Assembly: GCA_019694165.1 (NCBI GenBank)
Contig: JAIBCL010000013.1
Coordinates: forward strand, 62,001-126,000
DNA length: 64,000 nt
Direction of reading: 5' to 3'
Source: Verrucomicrobiaceae bacterium
GTDB lineage: Bacteria; Verrucomicrobiota; Verrucomicrobiia; Verrucomicrobiales; Verrucomicrobiaceae
In this document: in pieces, positions 25,903 through 34,905 of the stretch
How positions within the stretch are numbered: the stretch's first letter is position 1
Layout of the letters: every line of letters starts with the position of its first letter
The notes under the pieces: generated by a model
The model's input: only the letters and a program-made list of their open reading frames with translations
What the model was told of the DNA's origin: nothing
The model's database searches: none
Translations under genes and position numbers: made by a program

Positions 25903-27000
25903 TCAAGACGGCACGAGTCCCGACTGCGCGTCCGCCTCTGGAGGCCGGCGCCTGCGAGCATGGAGCGCATCGGCGGGCGACTTGGGAAAACCAAACTTCT
26001 CCAGTTGCTCTTCGATGATCTGCTCACAGAGCGCAAGCTGCCTTTCGCGCTCGCGGCGGCTGTCGTCGGCGATGGCTTGCAGCGCGTCGATGTCATAGAG
26101 ATAGACTCCTTCGATGTCGTTCACGGCGGGGTCCACGTCGCGAGGAACGGCGATGTCGATGACGAGCAGCGGCTCCCAGCGGCGCTTCCGCATCACATGA
26201 TGCACGAGGTCGGGCTTGATGATGAAGTGCGGTGCGGAGGTGGAGGAGATGATGACGTCCACCTCGTGCAGGACGCTCTCCCATTCGTCGAACTTGAGCG
26301 CACTGCCTTTCATTTCGGTGGCGAGTTCCACGGCGCGGTCGTAGCTGCGGTTCGAGACGATGATGCTCCTGGCGCCGCGCGAGAGGAGGCTCTGCGCACA
26401 GGTGCGGCTCATCTCGCCGGCGCCGACGAGCATGACGCGGCAGTTCTTCAAATCGTGGACCTTCTCGGCGAGATCGACGGCGACGGAGCCGACGGATGTG
26501 GAGCCGCGCTGGATGAGCGTGTCGTTGCGGACTTTTTTTCCTACGGTGAACGCCTGCTGGAAGAGCTTGTTGAGCGTGCGGCCCGTGGTGCCGGCCTCGA
26601 GCGCGAGTTTGTAGGCGGCCTTGACCTGGCCGAAGATCTCCGTCTCGCCGAGCACCATGCTGTCAAGGCCGCTGACGACTCGGAAAAGGTGGCGCGCAGT
26701 CTCGGTGGAGACGTGCTGATGGAAGACGAGCGCCTCGGCGTGCTCGGGCTGGAGCTTGAAGTGGTGCACGAGATAGTCGCGCATCATCGCGTGGCCCTTC
26801 CGGCTGTCCTCGTGGCCATGCGTGGCGTAAAGCTCGACGCGATTGCACGTCGAGAGCACGAGCGACTCTTCGAAGCCGGGCAGCGCGCGGATTTCCTGCG
26901 TCGCCAGCGCCACCTTGTTCCCGGCAAAAGCGAGCCGCTCACGCACTTCGACAGGCGTCGTGCGGTAGTTCAGGCTGAGGCTGACGAGGTGGCGGCTCAT
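25903..27000 (-). CDS. hemA: glutamyl-tRNA reductase, short C-terminal domain
   Basis: This 365-residue enzyme makes glutamate-1-semialdehyde from Glu-tRNA, the first step of C5 tetrapyrrole synthesis. Visible are VSLSLNYRTTPVEVRERLAF, the catalytic cysteine in LVLSTCNRVELYA, SGLDSMVLGETEIFGQVK, the NADPH-binding VMLVGAGEMSRTCAQSLLS, and VIDIAVPRDVDPAVNDIEGV followed by YLYDIDALQ. After the EEQLEKF helix the protein ends with a basic tail, so most of the usual about 100-residue helical dimerisation domain is missing (typical length about 420). The stop is followed by no frameshifted continuation. The CcsA/HemX-like gene lies 6 bp upstream, probably in one transcript. Confidence 0.9.
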   Translation of the reverse strand: MSRHLVSLSLNYRTTPVEVRERLAFAGNKVALATQEIRALPGFEESLVLSTCNRVELYATHGHEDSRKGHAMMRDYLVHHFKLQPEHAEALVFHQHVSTETARHLFRVVSGLDSMVLGETEIFGQVKAAYKLALEAGTTGRTLNKLFQQAFTVGKKVRNDTLIQRGSTSVGSVAVDLAEKVHDLKNCRVMLVGAGEMSRTCAQSLLSRGARSIIVSNRSYDRAVELATEMKGSALKFDEWESVLHEVDVIISSTSAPHFIIKPDLVHHVMRKRRWEPLLVIDIAVPRDVDPAVNDIEGVYLYDIDALQAIADDSRRERERQLALCEQIIEEQLEKFGFPKSPADALHARRRRPPEADAQSGLVPS

Positions 27001-27006
27001 GTTGTT

Positions 27007-27789
27007 TCACTTCCCCGTCACCAACCACAGTGACATGAACGGCACCACAAAGCCGACTACCGCCAGCCACGCAGTCTGCCGGGGTGAGAGCATGTGACGA
27101 CACATCACGACGCTCATGCCGCCGTAGAGCAGCCACACGGCCCACGCGAAGATGACTTTCGGACTCGACACCGGATGATGCAGGGCCATCGACATCCCGA
27201 GCGCCGCGGTGAGCAGCATCAGGCCGAGCAATGCGAGACGGCGAATGCTCTTGGCAAGGTCTTGAATGGGTGGCAATTGGTAAAACAAGCCGCCGATGCG
27301 ATGGCGCTTCAGCATCCGCTCCTGCATCAAGTACATGACGCCCGTGATGCACGCGAGCGCGAAGGCCGCGTAGGCGATGAGCGCCACGGCGGCGTGCAAC
27401 TCCACCAGCGGAATGATTCTGTCTTTGGCCGGATACGCGCCAAACGAACCCGGCAGCAGCAGCGCGAGAATTTGCATGGCGGCAACCAGCGGCGCGGTGA
27501 AAAGGCCGAGCAAGGAGAGGCGATACGCTCCGCCGACGAGGAAATATAGAAGCGCGATGCTCCAGGCGATGAACACGAGAATGTCCGGCAAGCTCTTCAT
27601 GGGACACTGACCGAGCGCCCGCCCGCGGAAATAGAGGAACGCGGTCTGCAATGCAAACCCCAACGCCATCGGCAGCAGGTGCCAGCGGCTCTCGCGCCAG
27701 CCGCCCTTCTTCAGCACGACCACGGCATGGACCAGCCCGCCGATGAAGGCCAGCGTCGCGAGGACCAGAAGCAGCCGGTAGTTTTCCAT
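27007..27789 (-). CDS. CcsA/HemX-like cytochrome c assembly membrane protein
   Basis: This 260-residue protein has eight hydrophobic helices. The family signature region includes LVELHAAVALIAYAAFALAC with its conserved His, and the LGMSMALHH motif with the second His, both typical haem-handling residues of CcsA/CcmC/HemX proteins; the WWD motif of CcsA is not evident. Directly upstream of hemA on the same strand, as HemX-type proteins often are, it may tune HemA level or haem export. It starts 72 bp from the divergent apt gene. Confidence 0.8.
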   Translation of the reverse strand: MENYRLLLVLATLAFIGGLVHAVVVLKKGGWRESRWHLLPMALGFALQTAFLYFRGRALGQCPMKSLPDILVFIAWSIALLYFLVGGAYRLSLLGLFTAPLVAAMQILALLLPGSFGAYPAKDRIIPLVELHAAVALIAYAAFALACITGVMYLMQERMLKRHRIGGLFYQLPPIQDLAKSIRRLALLGLMLLTAALGMSMALHHPVSSPKVIFAWAVWLLYGGMSVVMCRHMLSPRQTAWLAVVGFVVPFMSLWLVTGK

Positions 27790-27861
27790 GATGTCTCCAC
27801 GGCGTTTGCAAAGAGCCGCGAGTGTGAAAGGGTAGCCGCCACTTCAATCCCCGGCAAACAA

Positions 27862-28401
27862 ATGGACCCCCAATCTCTCGACCGACTTCGCACCGCAATT
27901 CGTGATGTGCCCGACTTTCCCCAGCCCGGCATCATTTTCAAGGACATCACTCCCGTTCTGGCCGATCCGCAACTGCTCGACCTCGCCATCAGCGGCATGG
28001 TCGGCAAGATCGGCGGACAAAAGGTGGACAAGGTCGTGGGCATCGACGCGCGCGGATTCATCTTCGGCTCGCTCGTGGCGCAGAAACTCGGCGCGGGCTT
28101 CATCCCCGCACGCAAGAAAGGCAAGCTGCCCTACAAAACGCGCGGACTCGATTACGCCCTTGAATACGGCACCGCATCCCTTGAGATGCACGAAGACGCG
28201 ATCGCGCCGGGTGAAAAGGTGCTGCTGGCTGATGACCTTCTCGCCACCGGCGGCACGGCGGGCGCGGCTTTGAAGCTCATCGAGATGGCGCGCGGTGATC
28301 TCATCGGCTCCGTGTTTTTCATCGAGCTGGGTTTTCTCAAGGGCCGCGCGAAGCTCGCCAGCGCCGGAAGCGGCGAGGTGCATTCGCTCATCACCTTCTA
28401 G
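27862..28401 (+). CDS. apt: adenine phosphoribosyltransferase
   Basis: This 179-residue cytoplasmic salvage enzyme converts adenine and PRPP to AMP. It begins RLRTAIRDVPDFPQPGIIFKDITPVL, the Apt N-terminus, and contains GIDARGFIFGSLVA, ARKKGKLP, LEMHEDAIAPG and the PRPP loop VLLADDLLATGGTAGAAL. ATG 27862 is chosen because family homology begins there; the frame is open further upstream without homology. It lies 24 bp ahead of glnD on the same strand. Confidence 0.95.
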   Translation: MDPQSLDRLRTAIRDVPDFPQPGIIFKDITPVLADPQLLDLAISGMVGKIGGQKVDKVVGIDARGFIFGSLVAQKLGAGFIPARKKGKLPYKTRGLDYALEYGTASLEMHEDAIAPGEKVLLADDLLATGGTAGAALKLIEMARGDLIGSVFFIELGFLKGRAKLASAGSGEVHSLITF

Positions 28402-28425
28402 CGGTGGCAGACCACACACCGCTCC

Positions 28426-31215
28426 ATGACTGAATACGAGCGCAAGCTGAAGGTGCGCGCCGCCGAGGTGATTCCCGCCGGGACTGACGACGCACGCCCC
28501 AAGGCCGAGACGCTGCGCATGGCGAAGCGCTTCCTCAAGATCGAGGAGCACCGCATCCGCCTCGCGCACCGCGCCGGCGGCGGCGGGGTGGAAGTATGCA
28601 GGATGCGCTCCGCCATGCTCGACCTCGTCGTGCGGTTTCTCTGGGATCAAACGCTGGCCGCGCTCGACGCCGGGGCGCGCAAGAAGCTGCCCGTCAGTGT
28701 TGTCGCCACGGGCGGTTACGGCCGCGGCATCATGAATCCCTACAGCGATGTCGATCTGCTGCTGCTTTTCCCCGGGAACAACGCGGTCATCGGCGCGGAG
28801 GCGGCCAAAGTCATCGGCGACTTCCTTCTCTTTTTCTACGACCTGAATTTCAAGGTCGGCCACGCCTCGCGCTCCGTCGGCGAGACGCTCCGCCTCGCGA
28901 ACGGCGACAACGAGACAAAGACCACGCTCATCGAGGCGCGCCTCATCACCGGCAGGCCCGAGGCATTCAACGAACTCAAAAAGCGCTTCGACAAGGAATG
29001 CATGGACAAGCGCGAGGATGAATTCCTCAAGCTGCGCCAGAAGGACCTGGCCGACCGGCACGCAAAGAACGAAAACACGCCCTTCGTGCAGGAGCCAAAC
29101 GTGAAGACCGGCTGCGGCGGCCTGCGTGACTACCACAATCTTGTCTGGATGGCCTACGCCAAGCTGCGCACCACCGATCTCAAGGACCTCATCGACAGGG
29201 ACATGATCAGCCGCGCCGGCTGGCGCGAGATCGAGCGCTCCTACGACTTCCTGCTGCGCGTGCGCAACGAGCTGCACTACTCCGAGCGTCGCTCCTCAGA
29301 CCAGCTCACGCTCCGCCTGCAGGGCATCGTGGCCACGAACCTCGGCTACCGCCAGAAGACCATTCTGCGCCGCATTGAAATCTTCATGCACGAGTACTTC
29401 ACCCTCACGCGTGATCTGCTCCAGCGCAGCAGCGAGGTGATGGACCGCTTCCACCTTCAGTCCCTCGAAGCAGGGCGCAAGCCGCGCATCCCCCTGCCCT
29501 TCCTCGCCCGCCGCGCGCAGGTGAAGAGCGAGAAGTTCGACGGCTTCGTCAGCAAGAACGAGCGCATTCACGCCGAGCACCGGAACGTCTTCAAAGAGGA
29601 TCCGGTCCGGTTGATGCGGCTCTTCATGCACACGCAGCAGAGGCACCTGCGCCTCTCCCCTGAACTCTTCCAGCTCGTGCAGGACAGCTTCCGGCTCGTG
29701 GATCAAAGCTTCCGCTACAACAAGGCCGTCCGTGAGACGTTCCGCTTCATCCTCTCGCAAAAGGGGGACGTGGCGCGCGTGCTGCGGCAGATGCACCGCG
29801 TGGGATTTCTCGGACGCTACATGCCCGAGTTCGGCGCGCTCACCTGCCTGGTGCAGCACGAGTTTTTCCACCGCTACACCGCGGACGAGCACACGCTGCG
29901 CACGATCGACATGCTCGACGAACTCGGCGGCACGACGACCGATCCGAAGCTCGACTTCTACCAGCACCTCTTCCACGAGATGCAGGAGCCGTGGATTCTC
30001 TACCTCGCGCTGCTGCTTCATGATGCGGGCCGCGCGGCGAACACTGACTCGCACGCCGATGTGAGCACCGTGCTGGCGGATGCCGTGTGCCGCCGCCACC
30101 AGATCAAAGGCGAAGCGCGCAAGCTGCTGCTTTTCCTCGTGGACAATCACCTTCTTCTTTACCGGACGGCCACCACCAAGAGCCTCGAAGACCCGCGGGT
30201 GATCGAGGAATTCTGCACCGTGGCGCGCAACAAGCAGCACCTCGACGCGCTGCTCATCATGACCATGGCGGACTCCCGCGGCACCAGCGAGCAGAGCTGG
30301 AGCGGCTACAAGGAGGCATCCATCCGCCAGCTCTACCACGCCGCCGTCATGTGCCTCGACGCGCCCGCCGACTTCATGAAGAGCGCCAGCGTCCCGCTCG
30401 ATGCATTGCAGCGCGAGGTGACCGGCGTGCTCGGCGACGGCTGGGACGCGGAAATCGACGCGCACTTCCGCAACATGCCGCGGTCGTATTTCAATTTCCG
30501 CGACGCCGCCACCATCGCTGCGCATGTGCGGCAGTTCCGCGAGTTTTTCATCCGCCTGGTCCAGGCGGACGCCGCCTCCGCGCTGCTGCCCGTGATGTGC
30601 TGGACTGATCACGCCGAGCAGGGTTTCTCCGAGCTGGTCGTCACCAGTTGGGACCGCCATCTGCTCCTCGCGCGCATCTCCGGAGCGCTCGCCGCCGAGA
30701 GCATCAACATTCTCGGCGCCGACCTCTACCAGCGCGCCGACAATCTCGTCCTCGATGTCTTCCGTGTCTGCACGACAAGCCTCACAGCCGTCACCTCCGA
30801 GCGCGCAAAGAAGCGCGTGGAGGCAGCGGTGAACGAGGCGTTCAGCATGCAGCGCTTCGATTTCTCCGCGCGCATCGCCGTGAAGAAGAAGCTCGCTCCA
30901 GGCATCGCCGAAGTCAGCACCGAGATCCCGCAGCGCATCTACATCAACAACGAAATCTCCGCGGAGCACACCATCGTGGAACTGCAGGCCGTGGACCGCC
31001 TCGGCCTGCTTCACGATGTTTTCATGACCATCGGCGGCCTCGGTCACAGCGTCACGCACGCGCGCATCAACACCGAGAAAGGCGCCGCCATCGACACCAT
31101 CTACCTCCAGGATGCCACCGGCAGGAAGATCGCGGACCGCGATGCGCTCCTCACCCTGCGTGACGCGCTCGAGCGCGTGGTGCTCGACACACACAGGGAG
31201 CGCCAGCGCGCGTGA
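28426..31215 (+). CDS. glnD: bifunctional PII uridylyltransferase/uridylyl-removing enzyme
   Basis: This 929-residue protein has the GlnD order. The nucleotidyltransferase has VVATGGYGRGIMNPYSDVDL (GG-x12-DxD), then the GlnD-specific GCGGLRDYHNLVWMA segment. An HD phosphohydrolase domain has TADEHTLRTIDML and LALLLHDAGRA. Two C-terminal ACT domains have LLARISGALAAESINILGAD and RLGLLHDVFMTIGGLGHSV. It modifies and demodifies PII in response to glutamine. PII and glutamine synthetase genes are not in the window. Confidence 0.92.
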   Translation: MTEYERKLKVRAAEVIPAGTDDARPKAETLRMAKRFLKIEEHRIRLAHRAGGGGVEVCRMRSAMLDLVVRFLWDQTLAALDAGARKKLPVSVVATGGYGRGIMNPYSDVDLLLLFPGNNAVIGAEAAKVIGDFLLFFYDLNFKVGHASRSVGETLRLANGDNETKTTLIEARLITGRPEAFNELKKRFDKECMDKREDEFLKLRQKDLADRHAKNENTPFVQEPNVKTGCGGLRDYHNLVWMAYAKLRTTDLKDLIDRDMISRAGWREIERSYDFLLRVRNELHYSERRSSDQLTLRLQGIVATNLGYRQKTILRRIEIFMHEYFTLTRDLLQRSSEVMDRFHLQSLEAGRKPRIPLPFLARRAQVKSEKFDGFVSKNERIHAEHRNVFKEDPVRLMRLFMHTQQRHLRLSPELFQLVQDSFRLVDQSFRYNKAVRETFRFILSQKGDVARVLRQMHRVGFLGRYMPEFGALTCLVQHEFFHRYTADEHTLRTIDMLDELGGTTTDPKLDFYQHLFHEMQEPWILYLALLLHDAGRAANTDSHADVSTVLADAVCRRHQIKGEARKLLLFLVDNHLLLYRTATTKSLEDPRVIEEFCTVARNKQHLDALLIMTMADSRGTSEQSWSGYKEASIRQLYHAAVMCLDAPADFMKSASVPLDALQREVTGVLGDGWDAEIDAHFRNMPRSYFNFRDAATIAAHVRQFREFFIRLVQADAASALLPVMCWTDHAEQGFSELVVTSWDRHLLLARISGALAAESINILGADLYQRADNLVLDVFRVCTTSLTAVTSERAKKRVEAAVNEAFSMQRFDFSARIAVKKKLAPGIAEVSTEIPQRIYINNEISAEHTIVELQAVDRLGLLHDVFMTIGGLGHSVTHARINTEKGAAIDTIYLQDATGRKIADRDALLTLRDALERVVLDTHRERQRA

Positions 31216-31302
31216 AGTGCGGTTCACGCACGCTCAACTTTTTGTGCGCGAAGCAACGAAATGCTTGCAATGCGCGCTGAATTTTTGTTTTCTTTGTCGC
31301 GC

Positions 31303-31917
31303 ATGAAAAAATACGTCGTCGAACTGCTCGGCACATTCTTCCTCGTCTTCACGGTCGGCAACACGGTGATCGGCAAGTGTGACATCGCGCCGCTCGCCAT
31401 CGGCCTCTCGCTGATGGTGATGATTTTCGCCGGCGGCCACATTTCCGGCGCGCACTTCAATCCTGCCGTCACGCTCGCCGTCTGGCTGCGTGGCAAGTGC
31501 GACACGAAGGACGTGGTGCCCTACATCGCCTCCCAAATCATCGGCGCGGTGCTCGCCGCGCTCGTCGTCACCTTTCTTCAGGGAGCGAAAGGCTCCGCGG
31601 GCGATGTGAAGCTCGCGCAGGCATTCGTCGCGGAGCTGCTCGGAACACTCGCGCTTGCCTGGGTGGTGCTCAATGTGGCCACCACGAAGGCGAACGCGAA
31701 CAACAGCTTCTACGGCCTCGCCATCGGCATGACCGTCACCGCGATGGCCTTCGCGCTCGGCCCGGTCTCCGGAGCGGCCTTCAATCCCGCAGTCGCCATC
31801 GGCGCGGTGGCCATGGGGCTCATCAAGGGCGGCAATCTCTGGATCTATCTCGTCGCCTGCTCGCTCGGCGGCGCGATCGCCGCCACAGTTTTCAAGTCCA
31901 TCAAAGCGGACGACTAA
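31303..31917 (+). CDS. MIP family aquaporin-like channel with NPAV second loop
   Basis: From ATG 31303 the protein is 204 residues, with six transmembrane helices and two half-helix loops: HISGAHFNPAVTLAVW and GPVSGAAFNPAVAIGAVAMG. The first is a standard NPA box. In the second, the Arg that normally follows NPA and forms the aromatic/arginine filter is Val. Loss of that Arg is expected to widen the filter, so water-only selectivity is doubtful. ATG 31261 is possible but adds a non-homologous 14-residue leader. An A/T-rich stretch (31236-31300) upstream probably holds the promoter. A strong terminator follows at 31963. Confidence 0.85.
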   Translation: MKKYVVELLGTFFLVFTVGNTVIGKCDIAPLAIGLSLMVMIFAGGHISGAHFNPAVTLAVWLRGKCDTKDVVPYIASQIIGAVLAALVVTFLQGAKGSAGDVKLAQAFVAELLGTLALAWVVLNVATTKANANNSFYGLAIGMTVTAMAFALGPVSGAAFNPAVAIGAVAMGLIKGGNLWIYLVACSLGGAIAATVFKSIKADD

Positions 31918-31962
31918 AACCTTGCTGCAACCAACAACGAGAAGGACCAGGCACAAAAAACA

Positions 31963-31995
31963 AGGCGGGCGTCATGCGGGCGCCCGCCTTTTTTT
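31963..31995. terminator. bidirectional Rho-independent terminator
   Basis: A 9-bp perfect stem AGGCGGGCG / CGCCCGCCT with a 9-nt loop is followed by seven T on the plus strand; on the minus strand the hairpin is followed by TTG and then T6. It ends the aquaporin transcript and the eight-gene minus-strand operon that stops at 32007. Confidence 0.9.
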
Positions 31996-32006
31996 GGGCC
32001 TCGGCG

Positions 32007-33419
32007 CTAGGCCAGTATTTTCGACACCACCTCGCCAAAGATGTCCGTCAGCCGGAAATCGCGGCCCATGTGCCTCCATGTGAGCTTCGTGTGATCCAGT
32101 CCGACCAAGTGCAGGATTGTCGCGTGCAGGTCATGCAGATGCACCTTTTCTGACACAGGCTTGAAGCCGAAATCGTCCGTCGCGCCGTAGGTCAGCCCCG
32201 GTTTCACGCCCCCGCCTGCCATCCAGGTGCAGAAGCTCTCGGGCTGGTGCTCGCGTCCGTGTTTTTCGATCGGCGACGTGCCGCTCAGATCCTGACTCCA
32301 TGGCGTGCGGCCAAACTCGCCGCTCCAGACGACCAGCGTGTCTTCCAGCAGTCCGCGGGACTTGAGGTCCTGGATCAAACCCGCGCACGGCTGGTCGCTC
32401 GCCGCACAGCTTTTCGGCAGCGCATTGCGGATGTCACCGTGGTGATCCCAGCCGCCCATCGTCACCTGAACGAAACGCACCCCCGCCTCGCTCAGCCGCC
32501 GTGCCAGCAGGCAGGCGCGTGCGTTCTTGTCGCACTCAGGCCGGCCAATGCCGTACAGCCTCTTCGTCACCTCGGTTTCCCTGGAGAGGTCCACCAGTTC
32601 CGGTGTCGCCGTCTGCATCCGGAAGGCGATCTCCATGCTCTCGATCATGCCCTCCATCCGTGCATCCGTGCGCACACTTTCCAGCAAGCGTCGGTTCATT
32701 CGCTGGGTGAAATCGAGCCGTGCCCGCTGCACCTTCGCGTCACCGCCGATGTCACGCAGATAGTCGATGGGGGAATCCTTCTCGCCGCCTGGAATGATCA
32801 CCTTCGTTCCCTGATGGGCGGCCGGCAGAAACGACGACCCGTAAAGCCGCGTGTCGCTGTCGGGATGGATGGTGATGAATCCCGGCAGATTCTGATTCTC
32901 GGTGCCCAACCCGTAGCTGATCCACGATCCCATCGACGGACGCGCCTCCGCCGTCACCCCGGTTTGGAATTGCAATGCCGCCGGCTGATGCTGGTTGTTG
33001 TCGGCATGCATCGCGCGCAGCAGGCATATCTCATCTGCGATACGCGCCGTGTGCGGAAGCAAATCGGAGATCATCATCCCGCTTTGACCGCGCGGGCGCA
33101 CGGCACTCTGCGCGGCCAGCGCGAGGAACTTGTCCGTGCCCACTCGCAGTTCGTTTGTATTGACGGGTGCGGAGATCGTCTTGCCATGCATCCGCGCGAT
33201 GTAGTCCTTTGGATCGAAGAGGTCGGGCTGCGACGGGCCGCCGGACATGAACAGGAAGATCACGCGCTTCGCTCTTGCCGGGAAAGCCGCCGCACGTTCC
33301 GCCAGCGGATTCGACGCAGAATGAGCGATGTCGTGAAACGCCAGCGCGCCAAACCCTGCCGCGGTGCGTCGAAGCCAGGAACGACGGGACATGCACGCTG
33401 GAGATTGCATGGGCGACAT
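32007..33419 (-). CDS. DUF1501 secreted protein, last gene of the sigma-factor operon
   Basis: This protein is 470 residues. A Tat-like signal (MSRRSWLRRTAAGFGALAF) follows a short leader, so ATG 33392 or 33410 could be the real start; ATG 33419 is coupled to the preceding stop as TAATG. DUF1501 marks are AKRVIFLFMSGGPSQPDLFD, MGGWDHHGDIRNALP, LVVWSGEFGRTPWSQ, HQPESFCTWMAGGGVKPGL, HLHDLHATILHLVGLDH and RDFRLTDIFGEVV. It presumably partners the cytochrome-type protein at 34906-37359. Confidence 0.88.
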   Translation of the reverse strand: MSPMQSPACMSRRSWLRRTAAGFGALAFHDIAHSASNPLAERAAAFPARAKRVIFLFMSGGPSQPDLFDPKDYIARMHGKTISAPVNTNELRVGTDKFLALAAQSAVRPRGQSGMMISDLLPHTARIADEICLLRAMHADNNQHQPAALQFQTGVTAEARPSMGSWISYGLGTENQNLPGFITIHPDSDTRLYGSSFLPAAHQGTKVIIPGGEKDSPIDYLRDIGGDAKVQRARLDFTQRMNRRLLESVRTDARMEGMIESMEIAFRMQTATPELVDLSRETEVTKRLYGIGRPECDKNARACLLARRLSEAGVRFVQVTMGGWDHHGDIRNALPKSCAASDQPCAGLIQDLKSRGLLEDTLVVWSGEFGRTPWSQDLSGTSPIEKHGREHQPESFCTWMAGGGVKPGLTYGATDDFGFKPVSEKVHLHDLHATILHLVGLDHTKLTWRHMGRDFRLTDIFGEVVSKILA

Positions 33420-34870
33420 TACGCTTCGAAGGACGCCGATTTAGCCACCACTCGCGGCAGTCGCAGGTAATTCCCGAGTTCTTCGTTCATCCGTGAATCG
33501 CTCCACCCGAGCGCCGCCGCCATCCACATCGCGCACTGCTTCGCCAGGCCGGCGGCATCGCGATGGTAGTAATGCCAGCTCGTGCGGCGAATCATCACGT
33601 CGTCCAGATGCCGCGCCCATTCCTGTTCGCAGAAATGCTGCACGGCCTCGCGTGAAAACGCGGGCGGCGTGATCGCGCTGAAGTTCGCGTCGTCGAGCAA
33701 TCGTTCTTCGGTGGTGCTGCAAAGCTGGGAAGGCAGTTCGAGGCTGGCGATCACGCGGTCGATCGTCTGCTCGGCCATGAGGCGGCAGGTCGTGAGTTTG
33801 CCTCCGGCCACGTCCCACCAGTTCGTCTCCGGACTCTTGATTTCATGCGAGCGCGAGATGTCCGACGGACGCCCCTTCTTGTCCGCGATCAAGGGGCGCA
33901 GCCCCGCCCAGGTGCTGATGACATCGTCGTTGTTCAGCTTCGCGGAGGGGAAGTGTTCGTTCGCAATGCGCAGCACATAAGCAACGTCAGCAGCATCGGC
34001 GAAGACCTCGGTGAGCGAGCCGTCGTAGTCCGTATCCGTGGTGCCGAGCACGGTGCGTTCGCCCCAGGGAATGGCGAAGAGAATGCGCGAACCTTCGGTC
34101 ATCACCACGGTGTCCGCCACAGGCAGGCGTGAGCGCTCGATCACAAGATGGATGCCCTTGGTCAGCCGCAGCTTCACGGCGCTGTGGGGCAAACCATCGG
34201 CCCACGGTCCCGTGGCATTGACGACGGCTTTGGCTTGGATTGCAAACGGGGTGTCCGACTCGACTTCGCAGAGCCACAAGGCATCGTGCTTTGCCGAAAC
34301 GAACTCCGCGTAATTCAGAACCTTCGCGCCGTGCCGAGCCGCCGAGCGCAACGTGTCGAGCACGAGGCGCGCGTCATTGGTGAAGCCGTCGAAGTAGCGC
34401 ACCGCACCTTTGAGTCCGTCGGCGGACAAGCCGGGCACGACCGCGATGGTTTCGTCCACGTCCATCCAGCTCGATGCGCCGAGATTTCGTCCGCCGCAGA
34501 GCAGGTCGTAGAGCTTCACGCCGATCATGAGCTGCCACAGCTTCCACTTCGGATTCCGCCGATACGTGGGGAACACAAACGGCAAGGGTGCCGCGAGATG
34601 CGGAGCGATGTGATGCAGGATGGTTTTCTCAACGCTCGCCTCATGCACCAACCCGATGCGCCCTTGCGCGAGATAACGAATGCCACCGTGCAGCAAGCGG
34701 CTGGAGCGGCTGCTCGTGCCGAAGGCAAAGTCGCGCTGCTCGATGAGTCCCACGCGCAGCCCGCGCATCGCCGCATCACGCGCGACGGATGATCCTACGA
34801 TGCCGCCGCCGATGACCAGCACGTCGAGTGGTTGCCCTTGGAGCGAAGCGATGATGTCGGCGCGATTCAC
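33419..34870 (-). CDS. glpD: FAD-dependent glycerol-3-phosphate dehydrogenase-like protein
   Basis: From GTG 34870 the protein is 483 residues. The N-terminal FAD Rossmann motif VLVIGGGIVGSSVARDAAMR and the GlpD-type GTSSRSSRLLHGGIRYLAQG are fully conserved, followed by FVFPTYRRN, VVNATGPWADG, RILFAIPWGERTVLGTTDTD and WDVAGGKLTTCRLMAEQT. The canonical reaction is oxidation of glycerol-3-phosphate to DHAP with transfer of electrons to quinone. Its position between a cytochrome-type gene and a DUF1501 gene is unusual; no glycerol kinase is nearby. The stop overlaps the DUF1501 ATG. A longer ORF to 34963 overlaps the upstream gene and lacks homology. Confidence 0.85.
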   Translation of the reverse strand: MNRADIIASLQGQPLDVLVIGGGIVGSSVARDAAMRGLRVGLIEQRDFAFGTSSRSSRLLHGGIRYLAQGRIGLVHEASVEKTILHHIAPHLAAPLPFVFPTYRRNPKWKLWQLMIGVKLYDLLCGGRNLGASSWMDVDETIAVVPGLSADGLKGAVRYFDGFTNDARLVLDTLRSAARHGAKVLNYAEFVSAKHDALWLCEVESDTPFAIQAKAVVNATGPWADGLPHSAVKLRLTKGIHLVIERSRLPVADTVVMTEGSRILFAIPWGERTVLGTTDTDYDGSLTEVFADAADVAYVLRIANEHFPSAKLNNDDVISTWAGLRPLIADKKGRPSDISRSHEIKSPETNWWDVAGGKLTTCRLMAEQTIDRVIASLELPSQLCSTTEERLLDDANFSAITPPAFSREAVQHFCEQEWARHLDDVMIRRTSWHYYHRDAAGLAKQCAMWMAAALGWSDSRMNEELGNYLRLPRVVAKSASFEA

Positions 34871-34905
34871 GACCCCAGTGTGGCAGCGTCTGGCGTCGGC
34901 GTCCT

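Noticed and set aside
29296-31227. 643-codon minus-strand frame opposite glnD
   Set aside because: Shadow of glnD with low-complexity composition and no recognisable domain.
31303-34870. Glycerol uptake/utilisation unit from the aquaporin and glpD-like genes
   Set aside because: They are convergent, separated by a DUF1501 gene and a bidirectional terminator, and no glycerol kinase is present.
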